Part shown: positions 53,349 to 62,750 of the stretch, in pieces
Numbering within the stretch: the stretch's first letter is position 1
How the letters are laid out: each line of letters begins with the position of its first letter
NCBI RefSeq assembly: GCF_000176235.1
Contig: NZ_ACZV01000004.1
Span: 372,001-436,000 of the forward strand
Length of the DNA stretch: 64,000 nt
Direction of reading: 5' to 3'
Origin: Vibrio orientalis CIP 102891 = ATCC 33934
GTDB taxonomy: Bacteria; Pseudomonadota; Gammaproteobacteria; Enterobacterales; Vibrionaceae
Position numbers and translations under genes: made by a program
The notes under the pieces: generated by a model
What the model saw: the letters and a program-made list of their open reading frames with translations, nothing else
Database searches by the model: none
Told to the model about the DNA's origin: nothing

Positions 53349-55040
53349 TTATTTCATTAGTGCATCGGTAATTTGTAGGCCGTAAATGGCGAATAGGCCA
53401 ATCGCACCGGTTACTATTAAGTAGTACATGGTTGGAATAATGGTTTTTCTTAGCGTCGCGCCTTCACGACCTAATAGGCCAACCGTTGCTGATGCCGCTA
53501 CGACGTTGTGAATAGCAATCATGTTGCCGGCAGCAGCGCCAACCGCTTGCAGAGCAACGACGACAGCGCTTGAAATTGTTAACGTTTGAGCCACTTCAAA
53601 CTGGAACTGACTAAACATCATGTTGGATACGGTGTTTGAACCCGCAATGAAAGCGCCCAGCGCACCTACAGTGGCACTTAGTGCAGGGAAGGCATCACCA
53701 ACAAGTCCGGCAGCAAAATTCGCTGTAGTGACAGGCATACTTGCTAGTTCTGCGCCATTGATACCTGAGTTGATAAAGATACGCACCATTGGAATGGTGA
53801 ACACCAATACAAAGCCAGCGCCGATGAGTGTTTTGCTTGATTCACCAAATGCTTTTGCTAAAGGCGTAACACTACGTGATTGAAGTAACACAGCGATAAG
53901 AGCGACGAAGACTAAGATGCCACCCGGCAGGTATAAGGGTTGAATAGCGGTACTGATACCAGCTTCACCAAGGATGTTACCAAAAGAGAGGCTCACGCTA
54001 CGCAGAGCGGCCTTAAACTCAGCGCTGACACGGCTAGCGACCAAAACCACAGCAAGTAAGACATAAGGGAACCAAGCTAATACCATGTTCATTGGTTTAG
54101 ATTTGTTATCATCCAGTTCAATCTTAAGCGAACCTAACCACTCGGCTGGCCATTTGTTTTCGTCTTCGAAGTCCCATGTTGATTTCGGTACAAGGAAACC
54201 ACGTTTAGCAGCGGATACGACGATAGCAAGGCCAACTAATCCACCAATCAATGATGGGAATTCAGCGCCAAGCAACACGCCAGTTAATGCGTAAGGGATG
54301 GTAAACGCAAGGCCAGCAAAGAGGGCGAATGGCAAGATATCTAGCCCTTCAGTCCAACTCTTATTTTTGCCAAAAAAGCGAGTTAGCATCATCGCCATTA
54401 GTACAGGGATCAATGTGCCAACGCAGGCATGGATTAGAGCGACACTTGAGGTAATTTGTTGTAAGTAAGCGTCCCAGCTTGAACCGTTAGCAATGAGCGT
54501 CTCCCCTATATTGTGCGTATCCAGACCTTTGTTGACCCCAACAATGATAGGTGTACCCACTGCGCCAAATGACACAGGCGTTGATTGGATCATCATACCC
54601 ATTAGAACAGCCGCAAGCGCAGGGAAACCAATAGCGACGAGTAGTGGCGCGGCAATCGCTGCTGGCGTACCAAAACCAGAGGCTCCTTCGATGAACGAAC
54701 CAAAACACCAGGCAATGATGATGGCTTGAACACGACGGTCTGGAGAAATGTTGGTGAATCCATTTCTAATCGTGGAGATAGCTCCGGTGTGTTTGAGTGT
54801 GTTGAGTAGGAAAATCGCACCGAACACAATCCAAAGGACCGAAATGGTGATACCTAAGCCTTGAAAAATTGAGGCGATGACACGAGTCGTCGACATGTCC
54901 CAAGCGAATAGGGCGATGACAACGGTTAGTCCAAAAGCGACAGGCATGGCTTTTTTGGCTGGCCAGTTAAGGCCGACAAGGAGTATGGCTGCCACCACGA
55001 TTGGCGAGAAAGCCACTAGGGCAAGTATTGTTTCACTCAT
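53349..55040 (-). CDS. L-lactate permease, LctP family
   Basis: A 563-aa inner-membrane protein with about 14 hydrophobic segments. Family blocks include [21 protein letters not shown], here shortened to its [10 protein letters not shown] core, plus [28 protein letters not shown] and [16 protein letters not shown]. It imports lactate (both isomers, and often glycolate) with protons. It is first in the lctP-lldD-dld operon and divergent from a LysR gene, the probable regulator. AAAGGA lies 7 bases before the ATG. Confidence 0.95.
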   Translation of the reverse strand: MSETILALVAFSPIVVAAILLVGLNWPAKKAMPVAFGLTVVIALFAWDMSTTRVIASIFQGLGITISVLWIVFGAIFLLNTLKHTGAISTIRNGFTNISPDRRVQAIIIAWCFGSFIEGASGFGTPAAIAAPLLVAIGFPALAAVLMGMMIQSTPVSFGAVGTPIIVGVNKGLDTHNIGETLIANGSSWDAYLQQITSSVALIHACVGTLIPVLMAMMLTRFFGKNKSWTEGLDILPFALFAGLAFTIPYALTGVLLGAEFPSLIGGLVGLAIVVSAAKRGFLVPKSTWDFEDENKWPAEWLGSLKIELDDNKSKPMNMVLAWFPYVLLAVVLVASRVSAEFKAALRSVSLSFGNILGEAGISTAIQPLYLPGGILVFVALIAVLLQSRSVTPLAKAFGESSKTLIGAGFVLVFTIPMVRIFINSGINGAELASMPVTTANFAAGLVGDAFPALSATVGALGAFIAGSNTVSNMMFSQFQFEVAQTLTISSAVVVALQAVGAAAGNMIAIHNVVAASATVGLLGREGATLRKTIIPTMYYLIVTGAIGLFAIYGLQITDALMK

Positions 55041-55068
55041 TAGTATGTCCTTTACATTCTGTAGGCTG

Positions 55069-55134
55069 AACTCTGTAGAGTTTCTTAGAATTTATATTTG
55101 TGACGTGTTTGTTAATTGGAGGTGAATTTACCTC
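55069..55134. promoter_or_regulatory. lctP-lysR control region with two short inverted repeats
   Basis: AACTC-TGTA-GAGTT (55069-55082) and GAGGT-GAATTT-ACCTC (55119-55134) lie between the divergent lactate permease and LysR genes. The second has the size of a LysR-type site; either could be the regulator's operator. Confidence 0.4.
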
Positions 55135-55195
55135 TTTATTTTTTGTGGATATAGGGAAATAATGAAAATAATTAGTTCCAAAAGTGACATAATCA

Positions 55196-56095
55196 ATGCG
55201 TGCAGATGACCTAATACTATTTTCTCAAGTGGTTGAAATGGGCAGCTTTAGTAAGGTGGCTGAAGCAAATAGCCTTACAAATTCGGTAGTTAGCAAAAGA
55301 ATTGCCAGACTCGAAGAGGAGATAGGTGTTCAGCTATTATATCGAACAACGCGTAAATTGACGTTGACCGAGGCAGGTAAGGCGCTCACCCAAGGCGCCA
55401 AAACTGTGAAGCAAGCCACTCAGGAGGCTATGGATGCAGTTTCAGGCTTTGGCGAAAATGTTAGCGGTCATATCAAAATGTCCGTGCCTTCTATTTCCGG
55501 TGATTTGATCCTTGCTGACGCAGTTGCAGAGTTTTGTAACCTTCATCCCGGTTTATCGGTCGATATGTCGCTCGATAATCGCTTTGTTGATTTGGTTGAG
55601 GGTGGATTTGATCTCGTTATCCGAACTGGCTATCTAGAAGACTCCAGTTTGATCGCTCGGCATATACTCGATTCGCAATGGGTGGTATGTGCCTCTCCTG
55701 CCTACATTGCACGAAACAGCAAACCTAACGATCCGCAAGATCTCACCTTACACAATTGCCTTCAATATGCTTATCAAACGACGGGGGCCAGCGAGTGGGA
55801 GTTCAAAGCAGAGCAGGGCAACTATATCGTTAAAGTGTCGGGCTCGTTTTCGACTGATAACGCGACAGCTTTGAGAAAAGCCGCATTGGGGGGACATGGC
55901 GTTGCCTACGTTCCACGTTGTTTGGTCTATCATGATATTCGCAATGGACAGTTGGTGGACCTGTTTCCAGAACAAGTTGGTAAGCGATTGGGAATATATG
56001 CGGTTTATCCATTTACTCGTCAGCCGCCAAACAAAGTAAAGTTACTGATTGAACATATTCGAACACGCTATTTGGCTATCTCACATTACTTTTAA
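55196..56095 (+). CDS. LysR-family transcriptional regulator
   Basis: A 299-aa regulator. The N-terminal winged helix-turn-helix (about residues 5-62) includes FSKVAEANSLTNSVVSKRI; the C-terminal co-inducer domain has GHIKMSVPSISGDLILADAV and GFDLVIRTGYLEDSS. The subgroup resembles CrgA/AaeR-like LysRs. It is divergent from the lactate permease operon, so it is most likely a lactate-responsive regulator of lctP-lldD-dld; this is inferred from position only. The ATG has no clear ribosome site. Confidence 0.9.
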   Translation: MRADDLILFSQVVEMGSFSKVAEANSLTNSVVSKRIARLEEEIGVQLLYRTTRKLTLTEAGKALTQGAKTVKQATQEAMDAVSGFGENVSGHIKMSVPSISGDLILADAVAEFCNLHPGLSVDMSLDNRFVDLVEGGFDLVIRTGYLEDSSLIARHILDSQWVVCASPAYIARNSKPNDPQDLTLHNCLQYAYQTTGASEWEFKAEQGNYIVKVSGSFSTDNATALRKAALGGHGVAYVPRCLVYHDIRNGQLVDLFPEQVGKRLGIYAVYPFTRQPPNKVKLLIEHIRTRYLAISHYF

Positions 56096-56108
56096 AGGCC
56101 CAATAATG

Positions 56109-56140
56109 AAAAAATGCCGATGCTTCCTTGCACCGGCATT
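56109..56140 (-). terminator. Terminator of the ABC ATPase operon
   Basis: AATGCCG/CGGCATT arms, extended by inner TGC/GCA pairs, are followed by a T6 run on the minus strand. It lies 46 bases past the ABC gene's stop, between convergent genes. Confidence 0.75.
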
Positions 56141-56185
56141 AAGTCGGCGGCCAAACCGAACTTATTAAGTTTAGGTTAGGTTGAC

Positions 56186-57808
56186 CTAAGCTGCTTCGGT
56201 TTCTTCATCCAAATCGAAGGAAGCGGCAATCAGTCTCTTGGTATAATCGCTTTGCGGACTATGAAAGATCTCATCGGCGGTGCCTTGTTCCATTACTTCA
56301 CCTTTCTGCATAACCAGAACCCGATCAGACAGCGCTTTGACTACGCTCAGGTCGTGACTGATAAACAAGAAACCAATGTTATGCTTCTTTTGGATATCTT
56401 TTAGTAGGTCGATAACCGTTAACTGAACCGAACGATCAAGTGCCGATGTTGGTTCATCAAGCAAAATGAACGAAGGCTCGAGAATAAGTGCGCGGGCGAT
56501 GGCAATTCGCTGTCTCTGCCCTCCGGAAAACTCGTGCGGATAACGGTTAATAGAATGTGGGTCGAGCCTCACTTCTTCCAACGCTTTACGTGCGCGAGCC
56601 ATACGTTGTTGGCGGGTTAACTGCGGCTGGTGGACCGTTAGAGCCTCGGTAATAATGTCACCGACCGTCATGCGTGGAGACAACGAACCGTATGGATCTT
56701 GGAACACCATTTGAACATCTTTTTTGAGTTCAAAACGCTGCTTATCAGTGAGATTCGCGAGATCTTGCCCTCTAAATTGGATGCGACCTGTTGAAGGAAG
56801 TAACCCAATCAGCGCACGACCAAGCGTTGACTTACCAGAACCTGACTCTCCAACAATACCTAATGTTTCCCCTTGCTTTAGCTCCAAAGAGATACCTTTA
56901 ACAGCCTCAAAATATTGATTCTTGCTTGGTAGAAAGTGAGATTTAATAAGGAATTTAACTCGGATATCATCAGCTTGAAGTAAGGCAGGTGCATGCTCTG
57001 AAATCGGATCTTTGCTGCCTTTTGGTATCGAGTTAATCAGCATTTGGGTGTATTCATGCTGCGGGTTAGCAAACAAAGCGTCACACTCTCCCTGCTCGAC
57101 CACATCACCTTGACACATTACGATGACTCGATCAGCTAGGTGCTTTACTACCCCTAAATCGTGAGTGATGAATAAAATCGACATGCCCATTTTGGCCTGA
57201 ATCTCTTTGATCAGGTTAAGCACTTCAGCCTGTACAGTCACGTCTAGAGCGGTCGTTGGTTCATCAGCAATGAGTATGTCAGGTTCATTGATAAGAGCCA
57301 TAGCGATCATAATACGCTGTAGCTGACCGCCAGAAAACTCGTGTGGGTACTTGGTGTAAGCTTGCTGCGGGTTTGGCAAATGAACGAGATCGAACAGCTC
57401 CAGCACTTTCGCTTTTGCTTGTGAGCGGTTCACACTGCGATGGCACATAATTGCTTCTGCAACCTGAATACCTACGCGCATAAATGGGTTTAACGACGTC
57501 ATTGGCTCTTGAAAAATCATTCCGATACGGTCGCCGCGGATGGACTGCATCTCTTTTTCAGACAGGTCGAGTAATGATTTGTTTTCGAATTCAATATGAG
57601 ATTGAGAGTGGATCAGAGCGTTGTTCGGCAAAAGTTGCATCAACGCATTGGTTGAGACGGACTTACCGCTGCCTGACTCTCCAACGATTGCGAGGGTTTC
57701 GCCCTGAAATAGATCGAAACTGACATCCTTGACTGCGTCGACAATACCATCATTGGTGGTAAAGCTCACCGATAGGTTTTTAACCGATAAAATGGTCGTC
57801 TGTGACAT
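56186..57808 (-). CDS. Double-ATPase peptide ABC transporter subunit (YejF-like)
   Basis: 540 aa containing two complete ABC domains of the dipeptide/oligopeptide type. The first (about residues 1-260) has Walker A GESGSGKS, signature FSGGQLQRI and Walker B ILIADEPTTALD. The second (about 275-530) has GESGSGKST, FSGGQRQRI and FILLDEPTSALD. Both are intact. This fused form is characteristic of YejF, which powers import of peptides and microcin C in E. coli. The expected partners (yejA, yejB, yejE) are not next to it; only a TPR-like gene is upstream, 12 bases away. It must work with permeases encoded elsewhere, or the operon has been broken up. Confidence 0.9.
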   Translation of the reverse strand: MSQTTILSVKNLSVSFTTNDGIVDAVKDVSFDLFQGETLAIVGESGSGKSVSTNALMQLLPNNALIHSQSHIEFENKSLLDLSEKEMQSIRGDRIGMIFQEPMTSLNPFMRVGIQVAEAIMCHRSVNRSQAKAKVLELFDLVHLPNPQQAYTKYPHEFSGGQLQRIMIAMALINEPDILIADEPTTALDVTVQAEVLNLIKEIQAKMGMSILFITHDLGVVKHLADRVIVMCQGDVVEQGECDALFANPQHEYTQMLINSIPKGSKDPISEHAPALLQADDIRVKFLIKSHFLPSKNQYFEAVKGISLELKQGETLGIVGESGSGKSTLGRALIGLLPSTGRIQFRGQDLANLTDKQRFELKKDVQMVFQDPYGSLSPRMTVGDIITEALTVHQPQLTRQQRMARARKALEEVRLDPHSINRYPHEFSGGQRQRIAIARALILEPSFILLDEPTSALDRSVQLTVIDLLKDIQKKHNIGFLFISHDLSVVKALSDRVLVMQKGEVMEQGTADEIFHSPQSDYTKRLIAASFDLDEETEAA

Positions 57809-57820
57809 GATATTTCCTTA

Positions 57821-58321
57821 TTAATTTATTATGTGCGGCTGTTCCATAACAGCGTTGTATTGCTTTAGCGTTGTAAAATAGTGGTGGGCCTTTTGTACGC
57901 CTTCAAACTCAAGCATCCATTGTGCGCTGCGCTGAGCACTGCAAAACGCGCCCATGTGGGTCAATAGGTCTTCGCACTGCTTGTGGATGATGTGCTGTGT
58001 AGCATTGACCAAATCGAACGTTTCGATGGATATAAACTGAAGTTGAGCATAGGTTTGATTGAGCAGATCGAACGCTTGTTGATGCTGGCCCATCTTATTT
58101 AGGATTTCAGATTGTGAGATCGCCGCATCACGCAGTCCTGTTACAAGGCAGCTAAATTGGCACGGCTTGGTATTCTCGTCCGTTACCGCGTGTTGCAGGT
58201 GAGTAGGAAGATGGTTTAGTACTTGGTCATACAGGTAGTGAGCTTCAGGCCAATGACCTTGCTCTAATAGTTGCTCTGCTTTGAGATAGTGTGTCCAGCA
58301 CTGTTGCAAATCCATATCCAT
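57821..58321 (-). CDS. TPR-like helical protein of unknown function
   Basis: A 166-aa cytoplasmic, mainly helical protein. The N-terminal YLKAEQLLEQGHWPEAHYLYDQVL and the central EILNKMGQHQQAFDLLNQTYAQL each look like a TPR unit (summarised by their WPEAHYLY and HQQAFDLL cores). The start may be 58321 or 58315; GGAG lies 4 or 10 bases upstream. It is translated just ahead of the ABC ATPase (12-base gap), so they form an operon. No named family is recognised. Confidence 0.75.
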   Translation of the reverse strand: MDMDLQQCWTHYLKAEQLLEQGHWPEAHYLYDQVLNHLPTHLQHAVTDENTKPCQFSCLVTGLRDAAISQSEILNKMGQHQQAFDLLNQTYAQLQFISIETFDLVNATQHIIHKQCEDLLTHMGAFCSAQRSAQWMLEFEGVQKAHHYFTTLKQYNAVMEQPHIIN

Positions 58322-58520
58322 ATACTCCGCTAACGAATCATGGCTATATTTAAATGCAATTCATTAACCAATGCAAATGGTTATCATTTAATTTGTTAAA
58401 ATTTGTCCGCGAATGAACAAAAAGTAAGCACTTAAACATGAATTGGCTGTAAGTCACTAAAATATAACCAAATCTGGCCTAAACTAGTCCTTATAGAGTA
58501 TTCAATACAAGGATAGAGTG

Positions 58521-60881
58521 ATGACAATTCAAAGACTTGAAGCCAGTCAGCTATACCTACCAGCTGAACTAGAAAAACTAGAAAGCAAGTCGACAAAAGA
58601 GTTACCGCCTATCGACGAGATTGTCGGACAGGAGCGGGCTCAAAAAGCAGTCGAGTTTGCTATGTCGATTAAAGAGAAAGGCTACAACATTTACGCGATT
58701 GGCCAAAATGGCTTAGGTAAACGGACGATGATCCTCCGATACCTTAACCGTCATCAACACGATGCTACTGAACTGTTTGACTGGTGTTACGTGGCGAACT
58801 TTGAAGATATTCGTACGCCAAGAGTACTAAAACTGCCTTGTGGTGTAGGCAGTAAGCTCAAGCAAGATATTGAAAAGCTGATGTCAAAATTGGTCAATGC
58901 AATGCCGCTTGCGTTCGATAACGAGCTCTATTTTAGCCGCGCTGATAAATTAAAAAATCAATTGGCAACTAAGCAAGAAGCTGAACTTGCGGTTATCACT
59001 AAAGATGCGAAATCTAAAGGTATTAGCTTAACGATTACTAGCCAGGGTGATTATCAATTTGTCGCGATGAATGGGGAAGATCTGCACAGCGAAGAGACGT
59101 TTGATGAGCTGAGTAAAAAAGAGCAAGAGGACTTCGGCACGGCGATTGATGATCTTGAGGTTCAGCTACGAACCATGGTTAGACAACTGACGGAATGGGA
59201 AGAGACCTACAGCGAGAAGATCAAAAAGCTGAATGATGATGTGACGTTAGACGTTATCACGCACTTCATTAAACAGTTGAAGAAGGATTACTCTGGTTAT
59301 CCAGCGATTAAAACCTACCTCACCGAGCTGCAAGCGGACATTGTCGAAAATGCCGATATCTTCTTGGAACAAAGCGCGGAGCAAGGTGAAGCAGCTACGG
59401 CATCTCTCGATAAGAAATTGCCACGCCGCTACAAGGTTAACGTTTTAGTAAGCCGTAAAGATGAAGATTTTCCTATTGTGGTTGAAGAGAATCCGAACTA
59501 CCACACTCTTTTCGGCTACATTGAAACGGCGACCTTCAAAGGTACGGTATTTACTGACTTCTCATTAATCCGTCCGGGCAGCCTACACAAGGCCAACGGC
59601 GGTGTGCTATTAATGGATGCGCAGAAGGTACTCGAACAACCTTACGTATGGGATGGGCTTAAGCGAGCGTTAAGAGCAAGGCAGCTTAGCTTTACTTCAC
59701 TTGAAAAAGAGCTCACGTTAACAGGGACAGTTTCGTTAGATCCTGAAGCAATACCGCTGGATGTGAAAATCATCCTATTTGGCGATTACCGAACGTACCA
59801 ACTTCTTCAGCACTATGATCCAGAGTTTAGTGAACTGTTTAGAGTAACGGCGGATTTCGAAGATGAAATGAAGCGTGATGCCGATTCCGAGCTGCAATAC
59901 GCTAAGTTCATCTCTAGCGTCGTAAATGACAATAATATGCTTCACTGTGACCGTAAGGCGATTGCGCGCATCATTGAACATAGTTCGCGCTTGGCGGGTG
60001 ATCAAAACAAGATTTCATTACACTCAGCTCATATTGCCAATTTATTACGTGAGTCAAATTACGTTGCACGGCAAGCTAATTCGAACATGATTCGTTTAAG
60101 CCATGTTGAAGAGGCACTGTCTAATCAAGAAATGCGTGTCAGTCGTTTGAAAGACAGTGTAATGGAGGGCTTTGTTAATGGAACAACGCTTATTCATACC
60201 CATGGTGAGGCGATTGGTCAGGTCAATGCATTGTCTGTATTGAGTACCAGTGAATATATGTTTGGTGCACCAAACCGAATTACTGCTACGACTTGTTACG
60301 GGGACGGTGAGGTTATCGATATTGAACGTAGTGTGGATCTTGGCGGTAGTATTCACTCCAAAGGGGTGATGATCCTCAGCGCTTATTTGTCATCAGTATT
60401 TGGTAAAACAGCCAAGGTTCCTCTCAGTACGACAATCACTTTCGAGCAATCCTATGGCGGCGTGGATGGTGACAGTGCGAGTATGGCCGAGTTCTGTGCC
60501 GTAGTGTCTGCTTTTTCAAAACAGCCAAACCGCCAAGACATTGCGATAACAGGCTCAATGAACCAGTTTGGTGAATCGCAGCCAATCGGTGGGGTGAATG
60601 AGAAGATAGAAGGCTTCTTTGACGTTTGTGGCATTAAAGGGCGCAATGACAATCAAGGGGTTATTATTCCACGCTCGAACATGCACAACCTTATGTTGCG
60701 TCCTGATATCGTTAAGGCGGTAGAGAAAGGGGAGTTCAATATCTGGGCGATTGACCATGTGACAGAAGCAATTGAATTGTTTACTGGTAAGCCAGCAGGT
60801 ACGCCGAGTGAAGAAGGCAGTTACCCAATCGATACCATTTACGGTATCGCCCAGGCTAAACTTAATGCGTTAAGAAAATAG
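58521..60881 (+). CDS. Lon-family ATP-dependent protease (LonB/YcbZ-like)
   Basis: 786 aa from ATG 58521 (AAGGA 7 bases upstream; GTG 58518 is adjacent). It starts with an AAA+ module with Walker A GQNGLGKR (about residue 62). A long helical insertion follows, then a Walker-B-like GGVLLMDAQ and a C-terminal Lon-type protease domain. The Ser-Lys dyad is visible: Ser in DGDSASMAEFCA and Lys in GGVNEKIEGFFD. The layout and length are those of the short 'Lon protease family' proteins of gammaproteobacteria (YcbZ type) that lack the N-terminal Lon domain. It presumably degrades selected cytoplasmic proteins. It is monocistronic, with a strong terminator. Confidence 0.9.
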   Translation: MTIQRLEASQLYLPAELEKLESKSTKELPPIDEIVGQERAQKAVEFAMSIKEKGYNIYAIGQNGLGKRTMILRYLNRHQHDATELFDWCYVANFEDIRTPRVLKLPCGVGSKLKQDIEKLMSKLVNAMPLAFDNELYFSRADKLKNQLATKQEAELAVITKDAKSKGISLTITSQGDYQFVAMNGEDLHSEETFDELSKKEQEDFGTAIDDLEVQLRTMVRQLTEWEETYSEKIKKLNDDVTLDVITHFIKQLKKDYSGYPAIKTYLTELQADIVENADIFLEQSAEQGEAATASLDKKLPRRYKVNVLVSRKDEDFPIVVEENPNYHTLFGYIETATFKGTVFTDFSLIRPGSLHKANGGVLLMDAQKVLEQPYVWDGLKRALRARQLSFTSLEKELTLTGTVSLDPEAIPLDVKIILFGDYRTYQLLQHYDPEFSELFRVTADFEDEMKRDADSELQYAKFISSVVNDNNMLHCDRKAIARIIEHSSRLAGDQNKISLHSAHIANLLRESNYVARQANSNMIRLSHVEEALSNQEMRVSRLKDSVMEGFVNGTTLIHTHGEAIGQVNALSVLSTSEYMFGAPNRITATTCYGDGEVIDIERSVDLGGSIHSKGVMILSAYLSSVFGKTAKVPLSTTITFEQSYGGVDGDSASMAEFCAVVSAFSKQPNRQDIAITGSMNQFGESQPIGGVNEKIEGFFDVCGIKGRNDNQGVIIPRSNMHNLMLRPDIVKAVEKGEFNIWAIDHVTEAIELFTGKPAGTPSEEGSYPIDTIYGIAQAKLNALRK

Positions 60882-60890
60882 TGAGAAACG

Positions 60891-60919
60891 AAAAGAGCCC
60901 CTATCAAGGGGCTCTTTTT
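60891..60919. terminator. Bidirectional terminator between lon-like gene and ldhA
   Basis: A stem GAGCCCCT/AGGGGCTC with loop ATCA is flanked by A4 and T5, so it works for both convergent genes. Confidence 0.9.
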
Positions 60920-60930
60920 ATTGAGTGAGC

Positions 60931-61929
60931 TTAAAACTCGATGATTTCGTTACCGGAAGCTTGGTTATTGGCGAACGCCTCAATATTTGTCAGTGTGGTT
61001 TCTGCAATGTTACCTAAGGCTTCATTGGTCAAGAACGCTTGGTGACCAGTGAATAGAACGTTATGACAAGCTGATAGGCGACGGAAAACATCATCAACAA
61101 TAACGTCATTCGATTTATCTTGGAAAAATAGCTCTTTTTCGTGCTCGTAAACATCAAGTCCGAGCGCGCCAATACGACCTTTCTTGAGTGCTTCTACCGC
61201 AGCGGCAGAGTCTAGTAACCCACCGCGACTGGTGTTAACGATCATCACACCATCTTTCATTTGATTGAAAGCCGCCTCATCAAGTAAGTGATAGTTTTCC
61301 TTAAACATTGGGCAATGCAGGGTAATAATATCACTCTGCTGGAACAGCTCATCTTTAGAGCAGTACATTGCGCCCATTTCTATTGCTAGAGGATTTTCAT
61401 ACGGGTCATGACAAAGAATGTTCATCCCCAACCCCTTAAGGATACGCATCGTAGCAATACCGATCTTACCCGTCCCGATAACACCGGCGGTTTTGCCGTA
61501 GAAGTTAAAACCAACTAGACCTTCAAGGTTAAAGTTGGCATCTCTTGTACGCTGGTAGGCCTTATGGAATCGACGGTTGAGGCTCATCATTAGGCCAACC
61601 GTATGCTCAGCCACTGACTCTGGTGAATAGGCTGGGACACGCACGACTTGTATACCCAGTACTTTTGCTGCGTCTAAATCAACACGATCAAATCCTGCGC
61701 AACGCATGGCAATGAGCTTCACACCTTGCTCCGACAGAGCTTCTAGTACCTCTTTTGACAGATCATCATTAACAAAAGCACAGACGACAGGGCAGTCATG
61801 AGCCATCTTCGCTGTTTTTTTGTTTAGCTGAAATTCGTGAAAATGGAGATTGAAACCATGAGTTTGATTAATTTTTGAAAAAGAAACTTCATCATAAGAT
61901 TTAGAACTGAATACCGCGACATCTATCAT
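60931..61929 (-). CDS. ldhA: Fermentative D-lactate dehydrogenase
   Basis: A 332-aa NAD-dependent 2-hydroxyacid dehydrogenase that reduces pyruvate to D-lactate. The Rossmann motif is GVIGTGKIGIATMRIL. Catalytic residues fall in AMRCAGFDRVDLD (substrate-binding Arg region), VNTSRGGLLD (Arg), the ALGLDVYEHEKELFF Glu, and FTGHQAFLTNEAL (His). The segment AYSPESVAEHTVGLMMSLNR and the overall length fit E. coli LdhA. It is a single gene, convergent with the Lon-type gene. Confidence 0.93.
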   Translation of the reverse strand: MIDVAVFSSKSYDEVSFSKINQTHGFNLHFHEFQLNKKTAKMAHDCPVVCAFVNDDLSKEVLEALSEQGVKLIAMRCAGFDRVDLDAAKVLGIQVVRVPAYSPESVAEHTVGLMMSLNRRFHKAYQRTRDANFNLEGLVGFNFYGKTAGVIGTGKIGIATMRILKGLGMNILCHDPYENPLAIEMGAMYCSKDELFQQSDIITLHCPMFKENYHLLDEAAFNQMKDGVMIVNTSRGGLLDSAAAVEALKKGRIGALGLDVYEHEKELFFQDKSNDVIVDDVFRRLSACHNVLFTGHQAFLTNEALGNIAETTLTNIEAFANNQASGNEIIEF

Positions 61930-62088
61930 ATAAACCTCTCAAAGATAGCGGGGAGAGTAATCCCTTTATTGAATACTTAATTCAGACAAAAATAAACCAT
62001 GAATTATCAAGGGCTATTTTAAGGTTTGGAATGAGGTAACCCTCTGATCTATATTGAATGATATTTTTAATATGGTTGAATCACAGAC

Positions 62089-62550
62089 ATGGTTAAATTA
62101 ACGCCATTACTTGAAGATGTGGCTAAATTATCGGTCGCAGAACAACAGTTGCCATACGTAGGTACTATCGATGAAGTTTTGATTAATGCCGACGAAAATA
62201 CGCATCCACATATTGTGCTTAACGACGAACAGGTAATTGGCATATTCCTCATTGATATGCTTTATCCGCAGTCGTACGAATTTGCTGAAAGTGGCAGTTT
62301 AGGCTTTCGAGCATTTCTGATCGATCAGCGCCAGCAAGGCCAAGGTTATGGTGGCAAAGTGATGAGTCAGTTGCGAGATTATCTTGTTCAGCATTACCCC
62401 AGCCATCATTCCATTTACCTTACCGTTAATTGCAAAAATGCGACTGCTTATCAGTGCTATGTTAAAAATGGCTTCCATGACACTAAAGAATGTTATTTAG
62501 GTGGAGCGGCTGGCCCACAGCATATTATGTTGATGAAGTTGCATACATAA
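62089..62550 (+). CDS. GNAT-family N-acetyltransferase
   Basis: A 153-aa single-domain acetyltransferase. The acetyl-CoA pyrophosphate loop is RQQGQGYGGKVM (motif A), followed by motif B NCKNATAYQCYVKNGFHDT. Acceptor substrate is unknown. It is a stand-alone gene preceded by about 160 bases that also carry the ldhA promoter. Confidence 0.87.
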   Translation: MVKLTPLLEDVAKLSVAEQQLPYVGTIDEVLINADENTHPHIVLNDEQVIGIFLIDMLYPQSYEFAESGSLGFRAFLIDQRQQGQGYGGKVMSQLRDYLVQHYPSHHSIYLTVNCKNATAYQCYVKNGFHDTKECYLGGAAGPQHIMLMKLHT

Positions 62551-62750
62551 GGCAAATTTCAAATACTTGAGATGACTATTTTATTAGTACCTCTTAAGTA
62601 TTACTAATTTCATATCAATGTTACACAAAGCATAAAAATTACTGCTACGTTGAAATTATTAGAAAATCTATATCGTTCATATGTAACCGCTTATTAAATA
62701 GGGTTTTCAAGAACGGTCATTAACTATAATTTTGGCTAGGGTAAATAATT

